NCBI GenBank assembly: GCA_017654935.2
Contig: CM065683.1
Location: forward strand, 2,385,440-2,449,439
Source of the DNA: Phymorhynchus buccinoides
Lineage: Eukaryota > Mollusca > Gastropoda > Neogastropoda > Raphitomidae
Length of the DNA stretch: 64,000 nt
Direction: 5' to 3'
Shown here: piece by piece, positions 21,973 through 32,639 of the stretch
Position numbering within the stretch: position 1 is the first letter of the stretch
Layout: each line of letters opens with the position of its first letter
The notes under the pieces: generated by a model
The model's input: only the letters and a program-made list of their open reading frames with translations
Database searches by the model: none
Told to the model about the DNA's origin: nothing
Position numbers and translations under genes: made by a program

Positions 21973-24900
21973 GAAGGGACGACAAGCAACAGACTTACAA
22001 AGGTCACTGAGATTCCACTGAAGGTCCGCAACATGTGTCCGGGTGTAGACTACTTGACTAGACAGAGCTCACCAAATATCACAATGATGCAGGCCAATGT
22101 GTCGAGATGCTCCATATGGGAGCCGCAAAGAAGGGTCAACAATGGAGTGATGTATGGCATGTGTGAAACTTACCACTTTTATTGTCTGCTTAAAGTTGTA
22201 GTACCTCAACGTATGTATGCACGTGCTAGGCTTCAAAGACTGCAATACTGGTGTGGTCCCACACGGTGGAGAGCTACAGTATTTTTTGGTCAATCATCTG
22301 ATTTATATACTGATTACTATAAGGTTAACTGCAATCTTCATACATTTAAGGATTTGTACCTGGATTCATCTATCAATTTCATGTTCATACTAAACATAAA
22401 CAATCCACGCATAAAACTATCATTTTTTGCGATTCAATACCATAACCTTGTAGTTAATGTGACATATAATTCTGGATATATTGCTGTCCCGTATTTAGAT
22501 GTTGAGAGATATGACAAGTGGAACTTTACAATGCCATCTGATGCTGCAATTGTTGTAAGCATTCAGATCTTTCCTTCTGATTATTTATGCATTCTGTACC
22601 AACGTATGGTCAAACTCACTTGTTACAGAAAGCACTCAAAAGTTAGTCAGCGTCTGTGCATTGAGCGCCCTCTATCAGCAAATATTCTTTACGCATTAGT
22701 CCTCGAAATAGAATTTGATTATAATATTTTTGTTCATGGTGGTTTGAAATTTCGCTTTTCTGTACTGTCTACGGTTCAGCAGGATCTGCAATTGGCCAGC
22801 GGAAAGATCAACTGCTCCGTAGATCTCTATTCTGAATTTCAACATCACGTGGACTGTAACTTCATGGCAGAATGTGAGGACGGACGGGATGAAACAGAAC
22901 ACTGTCCCTTCAGCAGTGCACAGTGTCAGGGACTGGTGGCCTCAGTAAACAAGTGTCTCCAGTTGATTTCCTTTGACGAAGATCTCCACCAGTCCTTGTT
23001 AGACTACGTCTGTCCAAGGATGAATGGGACATTGGCATCTCTAAAAACAAAACAAGAATACACAGATTTTCTGGTGTTGTTTGAACACTATGGTTCGTTT
23101 TCAGTGTTCATATGTTACCAGACAGGTTGGAAGTTTGTGCCATTTCTGTACAGCAAATTCCATCGGTGGTCTCACGATTCTTTGATATATGTTATACAGC
23201 ACTTAGAGAGACATGAAAGGTACGTTCCATCCAGGAATGTTCAAACTTTTAGGCTTTATTCTGGACAGCTGCATAGACATAGTAACCCTCAGGTAGTTGC
23301 ATGTCAAGCGAATGTGTATTCTCATGACGTTGTTCTTTCTATAACACAAATTATTGGTCTATCACACTACAAACAAAAACGTCCAAGTCATTCTCGACAG
23401 CGTTTGTTGGTTTTGTCAGACAATCACATGATACATACATTTTTACTTTGTCACTATGAGCATCAAAGCACAGAGAACGGCTCACTTTCCTTCATATATG
23501 ATTCTGGACATCATCAGAGAAGAGCCATATCCAACTTCCATGTGTTTAAATGTGCTGATGACTTGACGACTGTGCATCACACTCTTCTTTGTGACTTCAG
23601 AAAGGACTGCCCAGACAGCACTGATGAGTCGTTCTGTGAGCATCCTTCATGTGCTGGTGTCCAGTGCTCCAACGGTCAGTGTGTGCCCCTCAGTCAGCGC
23701 TGTAGCCAACACGCAGACTGTCTGGACGACTCTGATGAGCTAGACTGTCCCAATGACCACTCCTACATCACTCCGGTCAAGGAGGAAGACAGCAGTCAAC
23801 CGTTTTACATCAATCTGGATGGAACTGGTTACTTCACCCAACAAGTGATGACCTCTGACGTTTGTCCTCACAGTCATTACCAATGTACCACAGAGTGGCT
23901 CTACTGTTTGCCTGTCTACACTCGCTGCAATGGGTTTTCTGACTGTGTTTATGGGGAAGACGAACAAAACTGTGAGACAAATTCATGTCCTGGTTTTTAC
24001 CGATGTCGATCATCCACAGTGTGCATGCACGGACATAATCTGTGTGATGGTTGGGGTCAGTGTCCACAGCGAGATGATGAACTGCTGTGTGACACCACCT
24101 GTCCTAAGAACTGCCAGTGTCAAGGTCATGTGTTCCTGTGTAACAGACCATTTCTTTCTCATTTGTTTCCACAATTAAGATATGTGGATGCAACTGGATC
24201 AGGCATGACACTGTCAAATTTCAAGAGAAATATGCACCTCGTCTTTTTAATTCTATCCAAGTGTGTGTTGTATAATATGTCAAGTTCCAGGTTCACAAAC
24301 CTGCTGTATCTGGACCTTGCAAACAATTATTTAAATGTTATCAGGATAGAAACGTTCTTATTGTTTCCAAACTTAAAAACTTTAATAGTGAAACACAATC
24401 CTCTTAAAGAAATAGTACCTCTAAATAAGCACAGAAAACTCACACTTTATATGCTGGAAGAGGTGGATGCATCCACAACAGGCATGACATATCTGTTAAC
24501 AGATTTAGAAATATACTTTCCAAGCGTGAAATGTCTTAATGAATCGTTCAGTGCAGTAAACAGCATTGGACGATCAGGTTTTAAAAACATGCCACAACTC
24601 AAACAGGTGGATATCACAGGGAATGCCATTACCAACTTTCCAAGAGATCTGTTTCTCAAGTCCCCTGAACTACAACATATGATTACTTCAAACTACAGAT
24701 TGTGTTGCCACAGTTTACTTCCTTCACACTCGGTGAAATGTGTTGCCCCACATACTGTTCTCCCTTCATGTGAAACATTGTTAACAACACAGTTGCATCG
24801 AATCGTATTTTTGATAAACATTGTTTGTACAATAGCAGGGAATGTCATCTGGTTTAAAACCTTGGTTAAGTTTAACGCCATATTTGAAAAACAGTTTTTG

Positions 24901-25713
24901 CTGGTCGCTGGTCACCTGCAGGTAGCCGATATTTGTATGGGGTGTCATGTCAGCATTGTTGTGCTGGCAGACAAGGTGCTTGATGGAAACTACATCCATG
25001 TGGAAAACATGTGGACCAGCAGTGTGCCCTGCAAACTGGCAGCATTCCTCTTCTGTGTGTCCAGCACAGTGTCAGTGTTGGTCATCTGGCTCACCACCTT
25101 CTACCACACAGCTGTCCTGTGTTTGCCTCGGGTGTCATTGAGATGGAACACCTCGTTCATCCACACAGCATGTGCAGTTATGTGGACTGTAGGAATTTCT
25201 ATGGCACTGGTTCCACTTTCTCCTGGACTGGCACACTGGGGTCTAGAAAGTCAGTCTGGGTTATGTCGTCTGACATCTCTGGACGACAATACTTTAAATC
25301 TAAGCTTCAGGTGGTTGAACGTCATCGTGACTGTCAACTGTACTCTGTGTTGGATGATCGTGGCTGGTCAAGTTGTCCTCTACAGGCGAATGCCTGAACA
25401 CGGAATAACATTCAAACCTGGACTGAGACTGGTGTTCTCTGCTGTCCGTGTGATGGGAACAGTGGCTCTCATTGATGCTACGTGCTGGATTGTGTTTGGA
25501 TTTGTCACAGTCATGCGCTCACAAGGTGTAGCTGGCTTTAATGGAATTTCTAACACTATGATTGTGTTTTTGTTGCCTCTCAACTCAGCTCTCAGCCCAT
25601 TCCTCAGCATGTGGGCTGTTCAAACACAACGACAACATCAACAACAAGAAGATAAAGTACTTAAAATAGTAACTAAAAAACTTCATCAGAAACAATACAA
25701 ACACAAGACATAA
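21964..25713 (+). CDS. GRL101-like LDLa/LRR seven-transmembrane receptor
   Basis: Intronless, 1,249 residues from the first in-frame ATG (21964); the frame is open back to 21940. The extracellular part is Cys-rich with LDL-receptor class A modules at about residues 283-315 (partial), 530-558, 563-595, 634-670 and 675-709, ending in acidic D-x-S-D-E or similar calcium-site sequences (CLDDSDELDC). A Cys-flanked LRR N-cap (CPKNCQC, about 713) and leucine-rich repeats to about 930 follow (NLLYLDLANNYLNVI, LKTLIVKHNPL). Seven hydrophobic helices begin at about 944, 979, 1024, 1068, 1117, 1157 and 1195. The order is that of Lymnaea GRL101 and relaxin-type receptors, at the plasma membrane. The ligand is unknown. 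Key rhodopsin-class motifs are altered: FYH (1046-1048) for D/E-R-Y, CWIV (1174-1177) for CWxP, SPFLS (1211-1215) for NPxxY. The Cys pair for the extracellular-loop disulfide is kept. The long intact frame argues for function. The protein is identical to the right-arm copy. Confidence 0.85.
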   Translation: MALEGTTSNRLTKVTEIPLKVRNMCPGVDYLTRQSSPNITMMQANVSRCSIWEPQRRVNNGVMYGMCETYHFYCLLKVVVPQRMYARARLQRLQYWCGPTRWRATVFFGQSSDLYTDYYKVNCNLHTFKDLYLDSSINFMFILNINNPRIKLSFFAIQYHNLVVNVTYNSGYIAVPYLDVERYDKWNFTMPSDAAIVVSIQIFPSDYLCILYQRMVKLTCYRKHSKVSQRLCIERPLSANILYALVLEIEFDYNIFVHGGLKFRFSVLSTVQQDLQLASGKINCSVDLYSEFQHHVDCNFMAECEDGRDETEHCPFSSAQCQGLVASVNKCLQLISFDEDLHQSLLDYVCPRMNGTLASLKTKQEYTDFLVLFEHYGSFSVFICYQTGWKFVPFLYSKFHRWSHDSLIYVIQHLERHERYVPSRNVQTFRLYSGQLHRHSNPQVVACQANVYSHDVVLSITQIIGLSHYKQKRPSHSRQRLLVLSDNHMIHTFLLCHYEHQSTENGSLSFIYDSGHHQRRAISNFHVFKCADDLTTVHHTLLCDFRKDCPDSTDESFCEHPSCAGVQCSNGQCVPLSQRCSQHADCLDDSDELDCPNDHSYITPVKEEDSSQPFYINLDGTGYFTQQVMTSDVCPHSHYQCTTEWLYCLPVYTRCNGFSDCVYGEDEQNCETNSCPGFYRCRSSTVCMHGHNLCDGWGQCPQRDDELLCDTTCPKNCQCQGHVFLCNRPFLSHLFPQLRYVDATGSGMTLSNFKRNMHLVFLILSKCVLYNMSSSRFTNLLYLDLANNYLNVIRIETFLLFPNLKTLIVKHNPLKEIVPLNKHRKLTLYMLEEVDASTTGMTYLLTDLEIYFPSVKCLNESFSAVNSIGRSGFKNMPQLKQVDITGNAITNFPRDLFLKSPELQHMITSNYRLCCHSLLPSHSVKCVAPHTVLPSCETLLTTQLHRIVFLINIVCTIAGNVIWFKTLVKFNAIFEKQFLLVAGHLQVADICMGCHVSIVVLADKVLDGNYIHVENMWTSSVPCKLAAFLFCVSSTVSVLVIWLTTFYHTAVLCLPRVSLRWNTSFIHTACAVMWTVGISMALVPLSPGLAHWGLESQSGLCRLTSLDDNTLNLSFRWLNVIVTVNCTLCWMIVAGQVVLYRRMPEHGITFKPGLRLVFSAVRVMGTVALIDATCWIVFGFVTVMRSQGVAGFNGISNTMIVFLLPLNSALSPFLSMWAVQTQRQHQQQEDKVLKIVTKKLHQKQYKHKT

Positions 25714-25824
25714 ACTAATAATATCACTAGTAGTAATACTCCACAGTTTAAGTGAAGCGTTTCAAGTAGTAGGTAAAATAACAACAACTAGTAAGCGCTG
25801 AAGATAAAAGAAAGAAAACAATAT

Positions 25825-25830
25825 AATAAA
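25825..25830 (+). promoter_or_regulatory. Candidate polyadenylation signal
   Basis: AATAAA 112 bases after the receptor stop codon. The mirror position in the right arm carries the same hexamer on the minus strand. Confidence 0.5.
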
Positions 25831-26469
25831 TAATATTTTGCATATTCGTCAGTGTCCCATCAAAACCTTGTATCTAAATTTTTGGCTGATTTGTTTTTTG
25901 TATATGGTTAGGTCTCTTGAATTATTGCCCATGTTCCAACCAAACCTCGAAACTGAGCAATAATTACAAATAGCTTTAATTGCCGTGTAAAAAAAACCTT
26001 GCAACCCAACCCTGACCCAGAATTACCTCGTAAGTTCTGTTAAGAGGTTTTTCCAGACAGAATTGCGCGAACACGAATCATACGAGGTCAACGCAGCATG
26101 ATTCTCTGCCTTCATTTCATGAGCTAAGATAACAGTGTTTGTTTGTTTGTTTGTTAAGAGTCTACTCGAAACATAATACATAAGTGTATATTTTATTGCA
26201 CATACTTTAAATAACATATAATATGTCAAGTTCATTTGCACGATTATGTTATAACATATGGATCGTAACTGGAATTATTTGACAGGCAACATCCATTGCA
26301 TGGCTACTTACACTTCTCAGATAAACATTCCTTCTCTGCAATTCAGCAGTTTTGTATACCTATCTGTTTCTTTCATCTTATTTTTTTATGAGGGAGTGGG
26401 GGTGGGGGATGGACTAAACAATATTTCACTGTCAGGGAAAGAGACAGACAAAACGAGACAGAAACACAT

Positions 26470-26475
<6 letters not shown>
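25831..26475. other. Downstream of receptor, no gene seen
   Basis: AT-rich unique sequence with a TTTG repeat at about 26138-26155. Almost identical in both arms. Confidence 0.55.
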
Positions 26476-27010
<535 letters not shown>

Positions 27011-27146
27011 ACTGGACAAGGGTCACCACTGCTAATTGTGCTCATAAAGGCAATATCTTCTTTAGTCAATTGATACAAATAAACCTGAAGTCTGGCTACA
27101 GATGGGACAGAACTGACACTCAATGAGCTTTTTTGAAGTGGAAATT

Positions 27147-28444
27147 AATTACAAAATTAAACTAGACCTACGTTAGGAGGTTGCAGTTTAATTGAAACAA
27201 GGGCGTCGCCGAGCGGCAGACATGTCCGTCACCAGCAATGCCACGCACTTGCGACACCCCGTAGAGTGTCACATCCTGAAACAAAATTGGAAGGGATTCT
27301 GTCTTCTAGTTCACGAGATACAGCTTGAAGAAGAAACATATAGCGCAAAGAAGGAAATTTCGGTTTTCAAGGTCACACTTCAAGGTCAAGGTCAGCATGG
27401 TGATAATTTATGCTCGGATGTTTTCTTCTCTAGGGTATACAGTACCACACACAATCTGAAGCGCTTCTGTCAAGTACCAATGTGGAAAATATGGCTTAAA
27501 ACCCAATGTGTAGACCCCTACCACTTTCAAGGCCTACGGATCGCCCGGACCGTGACCTTGACCTTGATCGGTATGCCACCATCAGAACGGGCATAAGCCA
27601 AAGTACCTTCATGCCAAATTTGAAGACTCTAACACTAACGGTGTGGGAGTTATGGCCCCTGAAAGAGTTTCGGTTTTCAAGGTCGTACGCCAAGGTCAAG
27701 GTCACGACGGCAATATGGTTTGCGCGGATGCCTTCCTCTCATGGTGACACACCAGCACACACAATTTGACGTGATTCTGTCAACCCGTTCGAAAGATATC
27801 CTTGGGACAGACAGAAGGAGAAAAAAATGACCCTCCGATTTTCAGGCTCCAGCGATCTTTTTGACCTTGACATTGACCTTGATCGGTATGCCATCATCAG
27901 AATGGGCATAAGCCAAACCACCTTCATACCAAGTTTCAACATCCTATGTTGATCGGTGCCCGAGATATGGCTAAAAATAGATTTTCGGTTTTCAAGGTCG
28001 TACGTCAAGGTCAAGGTCACGACGGCAAAATGGTTTGCGCCGATCTCTTCCTATTAAGGAGGCACACCTTCACACAAAATTTGACGCGATTCGGTCAAGC
28101 GGTTCGGGAGATATCCTTGGGACAGACAGAAGGGGGAAAAAGAAGAAGAAAAAAAAATACAAACCAGCCCATCGCAATAGTCCGTCTTGGTGACGGACTA
28201 ATTATTACGAGTCTATTGTGGAGGAAGGAGAAGTTACGTTGGGTATTGGCGCACATAGCATTGCAGGCAATTTCTAGAGCTGTATGGCCACTAGACTTAC
28301 GTTTTCAGGGAGGGTCAGAATAACTGATTATTATCACGAGCACTGATTGGGAGGGACGTATCTTCTCCTTCCTCCACAATAGACTCGTAATAATTTCAAT
28401 TAAACTGCAACCTCCTAACGTAGGTCTAGTTTAATTTTGTAATT
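27147..28444. mobile_element. MITE with perfect 51-bp ends, split by an insertion
   Basis: 27147-27197 and 28394-28444 are perfect 51-bp inverted repeats (outer end AATTACAAAATTAAACTAG). Just inside, 28202-28239 and 28356-28393 form a second inverted repeat (TTATTACGAGTCTATTGTGG ...). Removing 27198-28201 joins these into one continuous inverted repeat of about 90 bp, giving a roughly 294-bp non-autonomous element. Flanking bases allow a TA target duplication, suggesting but not proving a Tc1/mariner-type origin. Confidence 0.85.
27198..28201 (+). mobile_element. Helitron-like non-autonomous insertion, about 1.0 kb
   Basis: Inserted between A27197 and T28202 of the MITE with no target duplication. 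The 3' end is a stem-loop (AGTCCGTC / GACGGACT) ending in CTAA, matching the Helitron CTRR terminus. The 5' end (CAAGGGCGTCGCCGAGCGG) lacks the classical TC but has a subterminal GTCCGTCACCA that is inverted at the 3' end, as in Helentron-type elements. The interior is three diverged repeats of about 315 bp (starting near 27360, 27670 and 27985), each with AAGGTCAAGGTCA. No protein coding. The right copy is 34759-35761. Confidence 0.6.
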
Positions 28445-28639
28445 ATCACTCGCCTATTCCTTCCGGAAGGAAAAGCTACGTTGAGACGAGAAAAGCTGTT
28501 ATTGCTACTATCTCATTCTTACAACAGTAATGACATATTCTACTTTTAGACAATATCTTCAGTAAGCGCATTCATTTTAATCGAACAATAACTACTGGAT
28601 GTACGTTAATAAGCAGTTTATGAAGCGTGATATGTGTGA
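28445..28639. other. Unique spacer, no gene seen
   Basis: Contains a short CCTTCCGGAAGG palindrome at about 28459-28470. Confidence 0.5.
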
Positions 28640-28695
28640 TAATAGGGTTTTTACGCCCTCTCCGGCCTTTCGGCCATGTGGGGCATTGGGAATTT
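28640..28695 (-). repeat. Short copy of the dispersed GGCGTAAA repeat
   Basis: Read on the minus strand, CCCACATGGCCGAAAGGCCG followed by GAGAGGGCGTAAAAACCC matches the end of 4936-5135. It includes the hairpin GGCCGAAAGGCC. Confidence 0.6.
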
Positions 28696-28711
28696 ACTTT
28701 AGATGCCTATA

Positions 28712-28753
28712 AGTGTGTGTGTGTGTGTGTGAGAGAGAGAGGGAGAGAGAGAG

Positions 28754-28804
<51 letters not shown>
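28712..28804. repeat. GT microsatellite with GA core
   Basis: (GT)n, then GAGAGAGGGAGAGAGA, then (GT)n. The mirror copy is 34160-34248. Confidence 0.92.
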
Positions 28805-28806
<2 letters not shown>

Positions 28807-29160
28807 CAATTTTTTTCCCGAACATATTTGCTCATCTTCTTAGCATAAGAATGTATAGAAATGAAATGAAATAAACTTCAAAAGACATTGTTTTATAGTT
28901 GTTCCATTCACAGTTCTCTTGGTGCAATAGTTTCTACAATCACTCCATCACTCTTTCGATTTTTTTCTCTCAGGAGAAAATGCCTCCAAATGTTCGTTAC
29001 TGTGGTGTAGGCCTAATCATGACCATACTTGCTCCTTACAACACCAGACAACTAGAAACAGCTACTCTTGGTTTACAAACACCCAATCTGCGCTGAGAAT
29101 CAGTGTTGTTCTTCGAAAAGAATGCGTTATTCTAAGAAAAACTTACTTTCAGTTTGCAGT
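28805..29160. other. No gene seen
   Basis: Unique sequence, nearly identical to 33805-34160 in the right arm. Confidence 0.5.
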
Positions 29161-29161
29161 T

Positions 29162-29260
29162 AAAAAACCGGTTCACAGCAACTCGAACCGGTTTTTCGAA
29201 CCGCGAAAGTTTCAAGACCGTTTTTTCGGTTCAAACCGGTGTTTTTCCCCACCTCTAATA
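29162..29260. mobile_element. Possible hAT-type terminus with AACCGGTT repeats
   Basis: Multiple CCGGTTCGAA / GAACCGGTT inverted motifs, bounded on one side by TAGAGGTGGGG (minus strand). TAGAGGTGGG-like ends are common in hAT transposons. The other end was not found. The right copy is 33707-33803. Confidence 0.4.
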
Positions 29261-29663
29261 ATTATCTATTTAATGGACAAGTAGGCCTTACTCTTCGCTT
29301 CCTCAGTCATTCAGGTTCATTTTTCAACATCTACTCTGCTTTCATGCACTCGCATGGTGGTTTAATCGAACAACCATTGTGGTTTTAGTTCAAGAGAGAT
29401 GCAGTATTGTTAATCAGAACACACGTGTTGCTAAGGTAAAATAAAAGGTAAAATTCCTGTGGGTCTTTCCCGCAAGGGCGGGTCCATTTCTCAGGGATTA
29501 CTTGGTTGCAAAGCATGCTAGCTAACTTTGCTACTTTTACTTCAATTTACCTTTAAGTATATCTTATTTCGTTGTATTTATTTAGTGTTCTTGTGCCCAT
29601 AATTTTTAAGATGATTTTATAGTCCAGGCGAAATTAAGCTTTACCTTGCTTTATGATATATAT
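29261..29663. other. No gene seen
   Basis: Unique sequence with a small inverted pair (AAGGTAAAATAAAAGG at about 29434 and TTTACCTTTAAG at about 29548) that could be an old miniature element. Confidence 0.45.
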
Positions 29664-30048
29664 ATTACAGTCAAAATGAGAAATTAGTCATTACGGGTAA
29701 TGCCTGAAAATTTCAGTCATTTCTGGAACTACCTGTTTCAAACAGCCATTACTGGAAATGGCTAAATTTTTCAGTCACTACCGGTAATGCCTGAAAATGT
29801 TCTCCAGTCAATACCGGAAATGACTAAACACAAAACACCATAGTGAACCTGAATGATTTTTAATTTATGATGCATTCAATCAGAAAAATAAATTAATTTT
29901 AAGTCTAAAAGCAAGTCTATGAACACGATAGCAAATAAAGTCAGAACAATAAATATTTTTGTCAAGGATAAAAGCAAGTCTTTTAACACAATCACACATA
30001 ATCATGCAGAGCCTGTCTAAAAATAACTAAAAATCTACTACATTGAGT

Positions 30049-30326
30049 GTGACAGTCAAATCTGTCACTCGTTCAAAACAGATGCAACTTTGTGAAATAT
30101 GTTTTTTTCCGTCTTATGAAATGGAAAGAAGGCTGATATTAACCCTACACTTTTAATAAGACTGAAAAATCAGTTTATCAGTGTCATTTTTGCAACAAAT
30201 ATCAAAGGGGGAGAGGAGGGTTTGAAATTAAGTTTGAAACTAATAGTTTGCGTTTTATAAGACAGAAGGAAGCATTTGGGAACCGTTGGCATCTGTTTTG
30301 AACGAGCGACTGATTTGACTGCGACA
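30049..30326. repeat. Internal foldback (inverted repeat) in the transposon
   Basis: CAAATCTGTCACTCGTTCAA... at 30057 is repeated in reverse at 30285-30326 (TTGAACGAGCGACTGATTTG). Similarity extends about 75 bases on each side, including a TCTTAT-A/G block. The mirror copy is 32640-32917. It may be a small element nested in the larger one or a duplicated UTR segment. Confidence 0.65.
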
Positions 30327-30344
30327 TCGAGTCATCTCAAAAGC

Positions 30345-30516
30345 TTATTTGTTGCAGCAGTTGAGACTGTGGTGGCACCGGCTATTGCATTTCAGCTTAG
30401 CCTTGAAGCATTTGCAGCGGTTGGTCTAGCACTTTTTGGCCCCTGCACAATTACATTTTGTGAATCCCTGTCCCCCATCCAGTGAACCCGTAGCCACTGC
30501 TTCTCTGAGACTCACA
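30345..30516 (-). pseudogene. Integrase-related protein, CXC C-terminus only (left copy)
   Basis: Encodes VSLREAVATGSLDGGQGF and the Cys-rich module KCNCAGAKKC, in-frame TAG, TNRCKCFKAKLKCNSRCHH ... NCCNK. The contig stops inside the gene. Same stop codon as the right copy. Confidence 0.7.
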
Positions 30517-31016
30517 NNNNNNNNNNNNNNNNNNNNNNNNNNNNNNNNNNNNNNNNNNNNNNNNNNNNNNNNNNNNNNNNNNNNNNNNNNNNNNNNNNNN
30601 NNNNNNNNNNNNNNNNNNNNNNNNNNNNNNNNNNNNNNNNNNNNNNNNNNNNNNNNNNNNNNNNNNNNNNNNNNNNNNNNNNNNNNNNNNNNNNNNNNNN
30701 NNNNNNNNNNNNNNNNNNNNNNNNNNNNNNNNNNNNNNNNNNNNNNNNNNNNNNNNNNNNNNNNNNNNNNNNNNNNNNNNNNNNNNNNNNNNNNNNNNNN
30801 NNNNNNNNNNNNNNNNNNNNNNNNNNNNNNNNNNNNNNNNNNNNNNNNNNNNNNNNNNNNNNNNNNNNNNNNNNNNNNNNNNNNNNNNNNNNNNNNNNNN
30901 NNNNNNNNNNNNNNNNNNNNNNNNNNNNNNNNNNNNNNNNNNNNNNNNNNNNNNNNNNNNNNNNNNNNNNNNNNNNNNNNNNNNNNNNNNNNNNNNNNNN
31001 NNNNNNNNNNNNNNNN
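30517..31016. other. Assembly gap, exactly 500 N
   Basis: A round-number gap is a scaffolder placeholder, not a measured distance. It interrupts a transposon on the left side, so the two arms are not shown to be physically joined here. Confidence 0.99.
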
Positions 31017-31587
31017 AGGACACGAAAGATCGTGATAGCCCTTTCCGCAGAGTGGCTGGGGGCTAATAAGTACTAAAGTATGATATGGTTCACATAGTTT
31101 GAATAATTTCAGCAAATTATACTATTTTTCTTACCAAAAAAAAGCATTAGATACAAAATAATGACGGTAAGTGCACAAGACAAGAAAGAAACATGGCCTA
31201 CAAGTGAAAAGAGCATGAGAGTGAGAGTGTGTGACTGTGAGTCTAATCTTGCTAGGGCCACTAAAATAATGCATGCATAAACCATCTCCATGTGCAAACG
31301 AATTTAAAAACAAACATTATGAAAGATTCCCCAATTCTGCTCCTTCTCTCGGGAAGTCGAAAAGCAGTCAAAACTCTGATCTCCAGGTGTTTTTTTTAAA
31401 TTACGGTAAGTGCATGTTTTTACAGTTCTCTAGAGTCCCATGGCGGCTATTTTGAATATTACAGTATAACTCAAAATGCCCAACATTTACAACTTGGCCT
31501 CCAACAGATTTGGATTCAGCACCCTCAAATCATGTTAAATCGACATAAAAACCTAATATATAAGAGCGTATAGCCTATATAGATATG
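31017..31587. other. Unique central spacer, no gene seen
   Basis: Present only in piece B. A GGTAAGTGCA block occurs twice (about 31166 and 31405). No coding signal. This is the only substantial stretch with no counterpart in the other arm, because the left contig ends first. Confidence 0.6.
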
Positions 31588-31882
31588 TGTTACAGTCAAA
31601 ATGAGAAATTAGTCATTACCGTTAATGCCTGGAATTTTTAGTCATTTCCGGAACTACCTGTTTCAATCAGCCATTACTGGAAATGGCTAATTTTTTTAGT
31701 CATTACCGGTAATGCCTGAAATTCAAGAGGAGCTTGTACCCATTCTGCCTGAATTTCATCCAATATGGGAAATGGTCTGGGTTGACCCATCTGGCTGAAC
31801 TAGATATCAGGCAGAATGGGAAATGCATGTCAGCCAGAATGGGAATGGGAAAGGGTTGATTGCAGTACAATACTGAGTATGG

Positions 31883-32620
31883 GTGAAACACCTTGTAAAA
31901 TCCACCCTTTTGAATCACTTGGCAGCCGGAGGTTGGGCCGAAAACACTCAAGTTGATCTTTCACCTGGACTTCAGTCTACACCCAGCACATCTTTCAGTG
32001 AGGCAATCATGGCTGCAGCCCAGTATGACACTGTCAGCGAAGCAGCAACAGACAGTGAAGATGAAAATGCAACAGCTGACACTTTCCTACAGCCTTCCAC
32101 ATCAACTGATCTGGGTGGGACAGAACTCTCGCTTCTTGACAAAAGGCAGGAAGACATCCGAATCCAGCAGCAAGCCAGTCGTACATGTCAGCAAGAGCAA
32201 GCAGAGTGAATGGTCAAACGCAGTAGAGTGGATCTCTGTCCAGGCCAAGAGGGAGACAATGTGGCAATTCCAATTCCACTGGTAGACAGGGGTAGAGGCG
32301 ACCCACGAAATATTCTGGATGTGATCTTGGACAAATCGGAGCAGAACACATACACCATTGGCACAAAGCATGGCGTCCTGAAAGGCTCCTATGAGAGGAA
32401 TTAATTTGAAATTTGTCCCCAAACACAGGACATAAATAGAGACAAACTTGTGAGTCTCAGAGAAGCAGTGGCTACGGGTTCACTGGATGGGGGACAGGGA
32501 TTCACAAAATGTAATTGTGCAGGGGCCAAAAAGTGCTAGACCAACCGCTGCAAATGCTTCAAGGCTAAGCTGAAATGCAATAGCCGGTGCCACCACAGTC
32601 TCAACTGCTGCAACAAATAA
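31883..32620 (+). pseudogene. KRBA2-like / integrase-derived protein, C-terminal part, three stops
   Basis: A single reading frame runs the full length, broken only by TGA at 32207, TAA at 32402 and TAG at 32537. Recognisable blocks: acidic SEAATDSEDENATADTF, RQEDIRIQQQASRTCQ, MVKRSRVDLCPGQEGDNVAI, PIPLVDRGRGDPRNI, YTIGTKHGVLKG, then a CXC module (CNCAGAKKC ... NRCKCFKAKLKCNSRCHH). This is the conserved tail of integrase-domain proteins annotated as KRAB-A domain-containing 2-like in many invertebrates, derived from transposons. The catalytic integrase core should lie upstream, but 31700-31880 shows no recognisable DDE motifs. Each stop is explained by one transition from Trp or Gln at a conserved position, so this is a decayed copy, not a frameshifted one. 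Confidence 0.7.
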
Positions 32621-32639
32621 GCTTTTGAGATGACTCGAT

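Larger units (their letters stand above)
29668..30516 (-). mobile_element. Integrase-type DNA transposon, truncated by gap (left copy)
   Basis: Begins with the inverted-repeat terminus TTACAGTCAAAATGAGAAA and its palindromic subterminal motifs, and continues inwards to a partial coding region at 30345-30516. The other half is lost in the gap. The complete version is 31588-33302. Confidence 0.65.

Noticed and set aside
30426..31115. Open frames running through the N gap (also at 62797-63540)
   Set aside because: They are produced by translating unknown bases. Only the flanking fragments can be interpreted.
30517..32448. A cruciform-forming natural palindrome with a 1.9-kb spacer
   Set aside because: The spacer includes a placeholder gap and the left contig ends inside a transposon, so the junction is not shown. 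Kept only as the less likely alternative.
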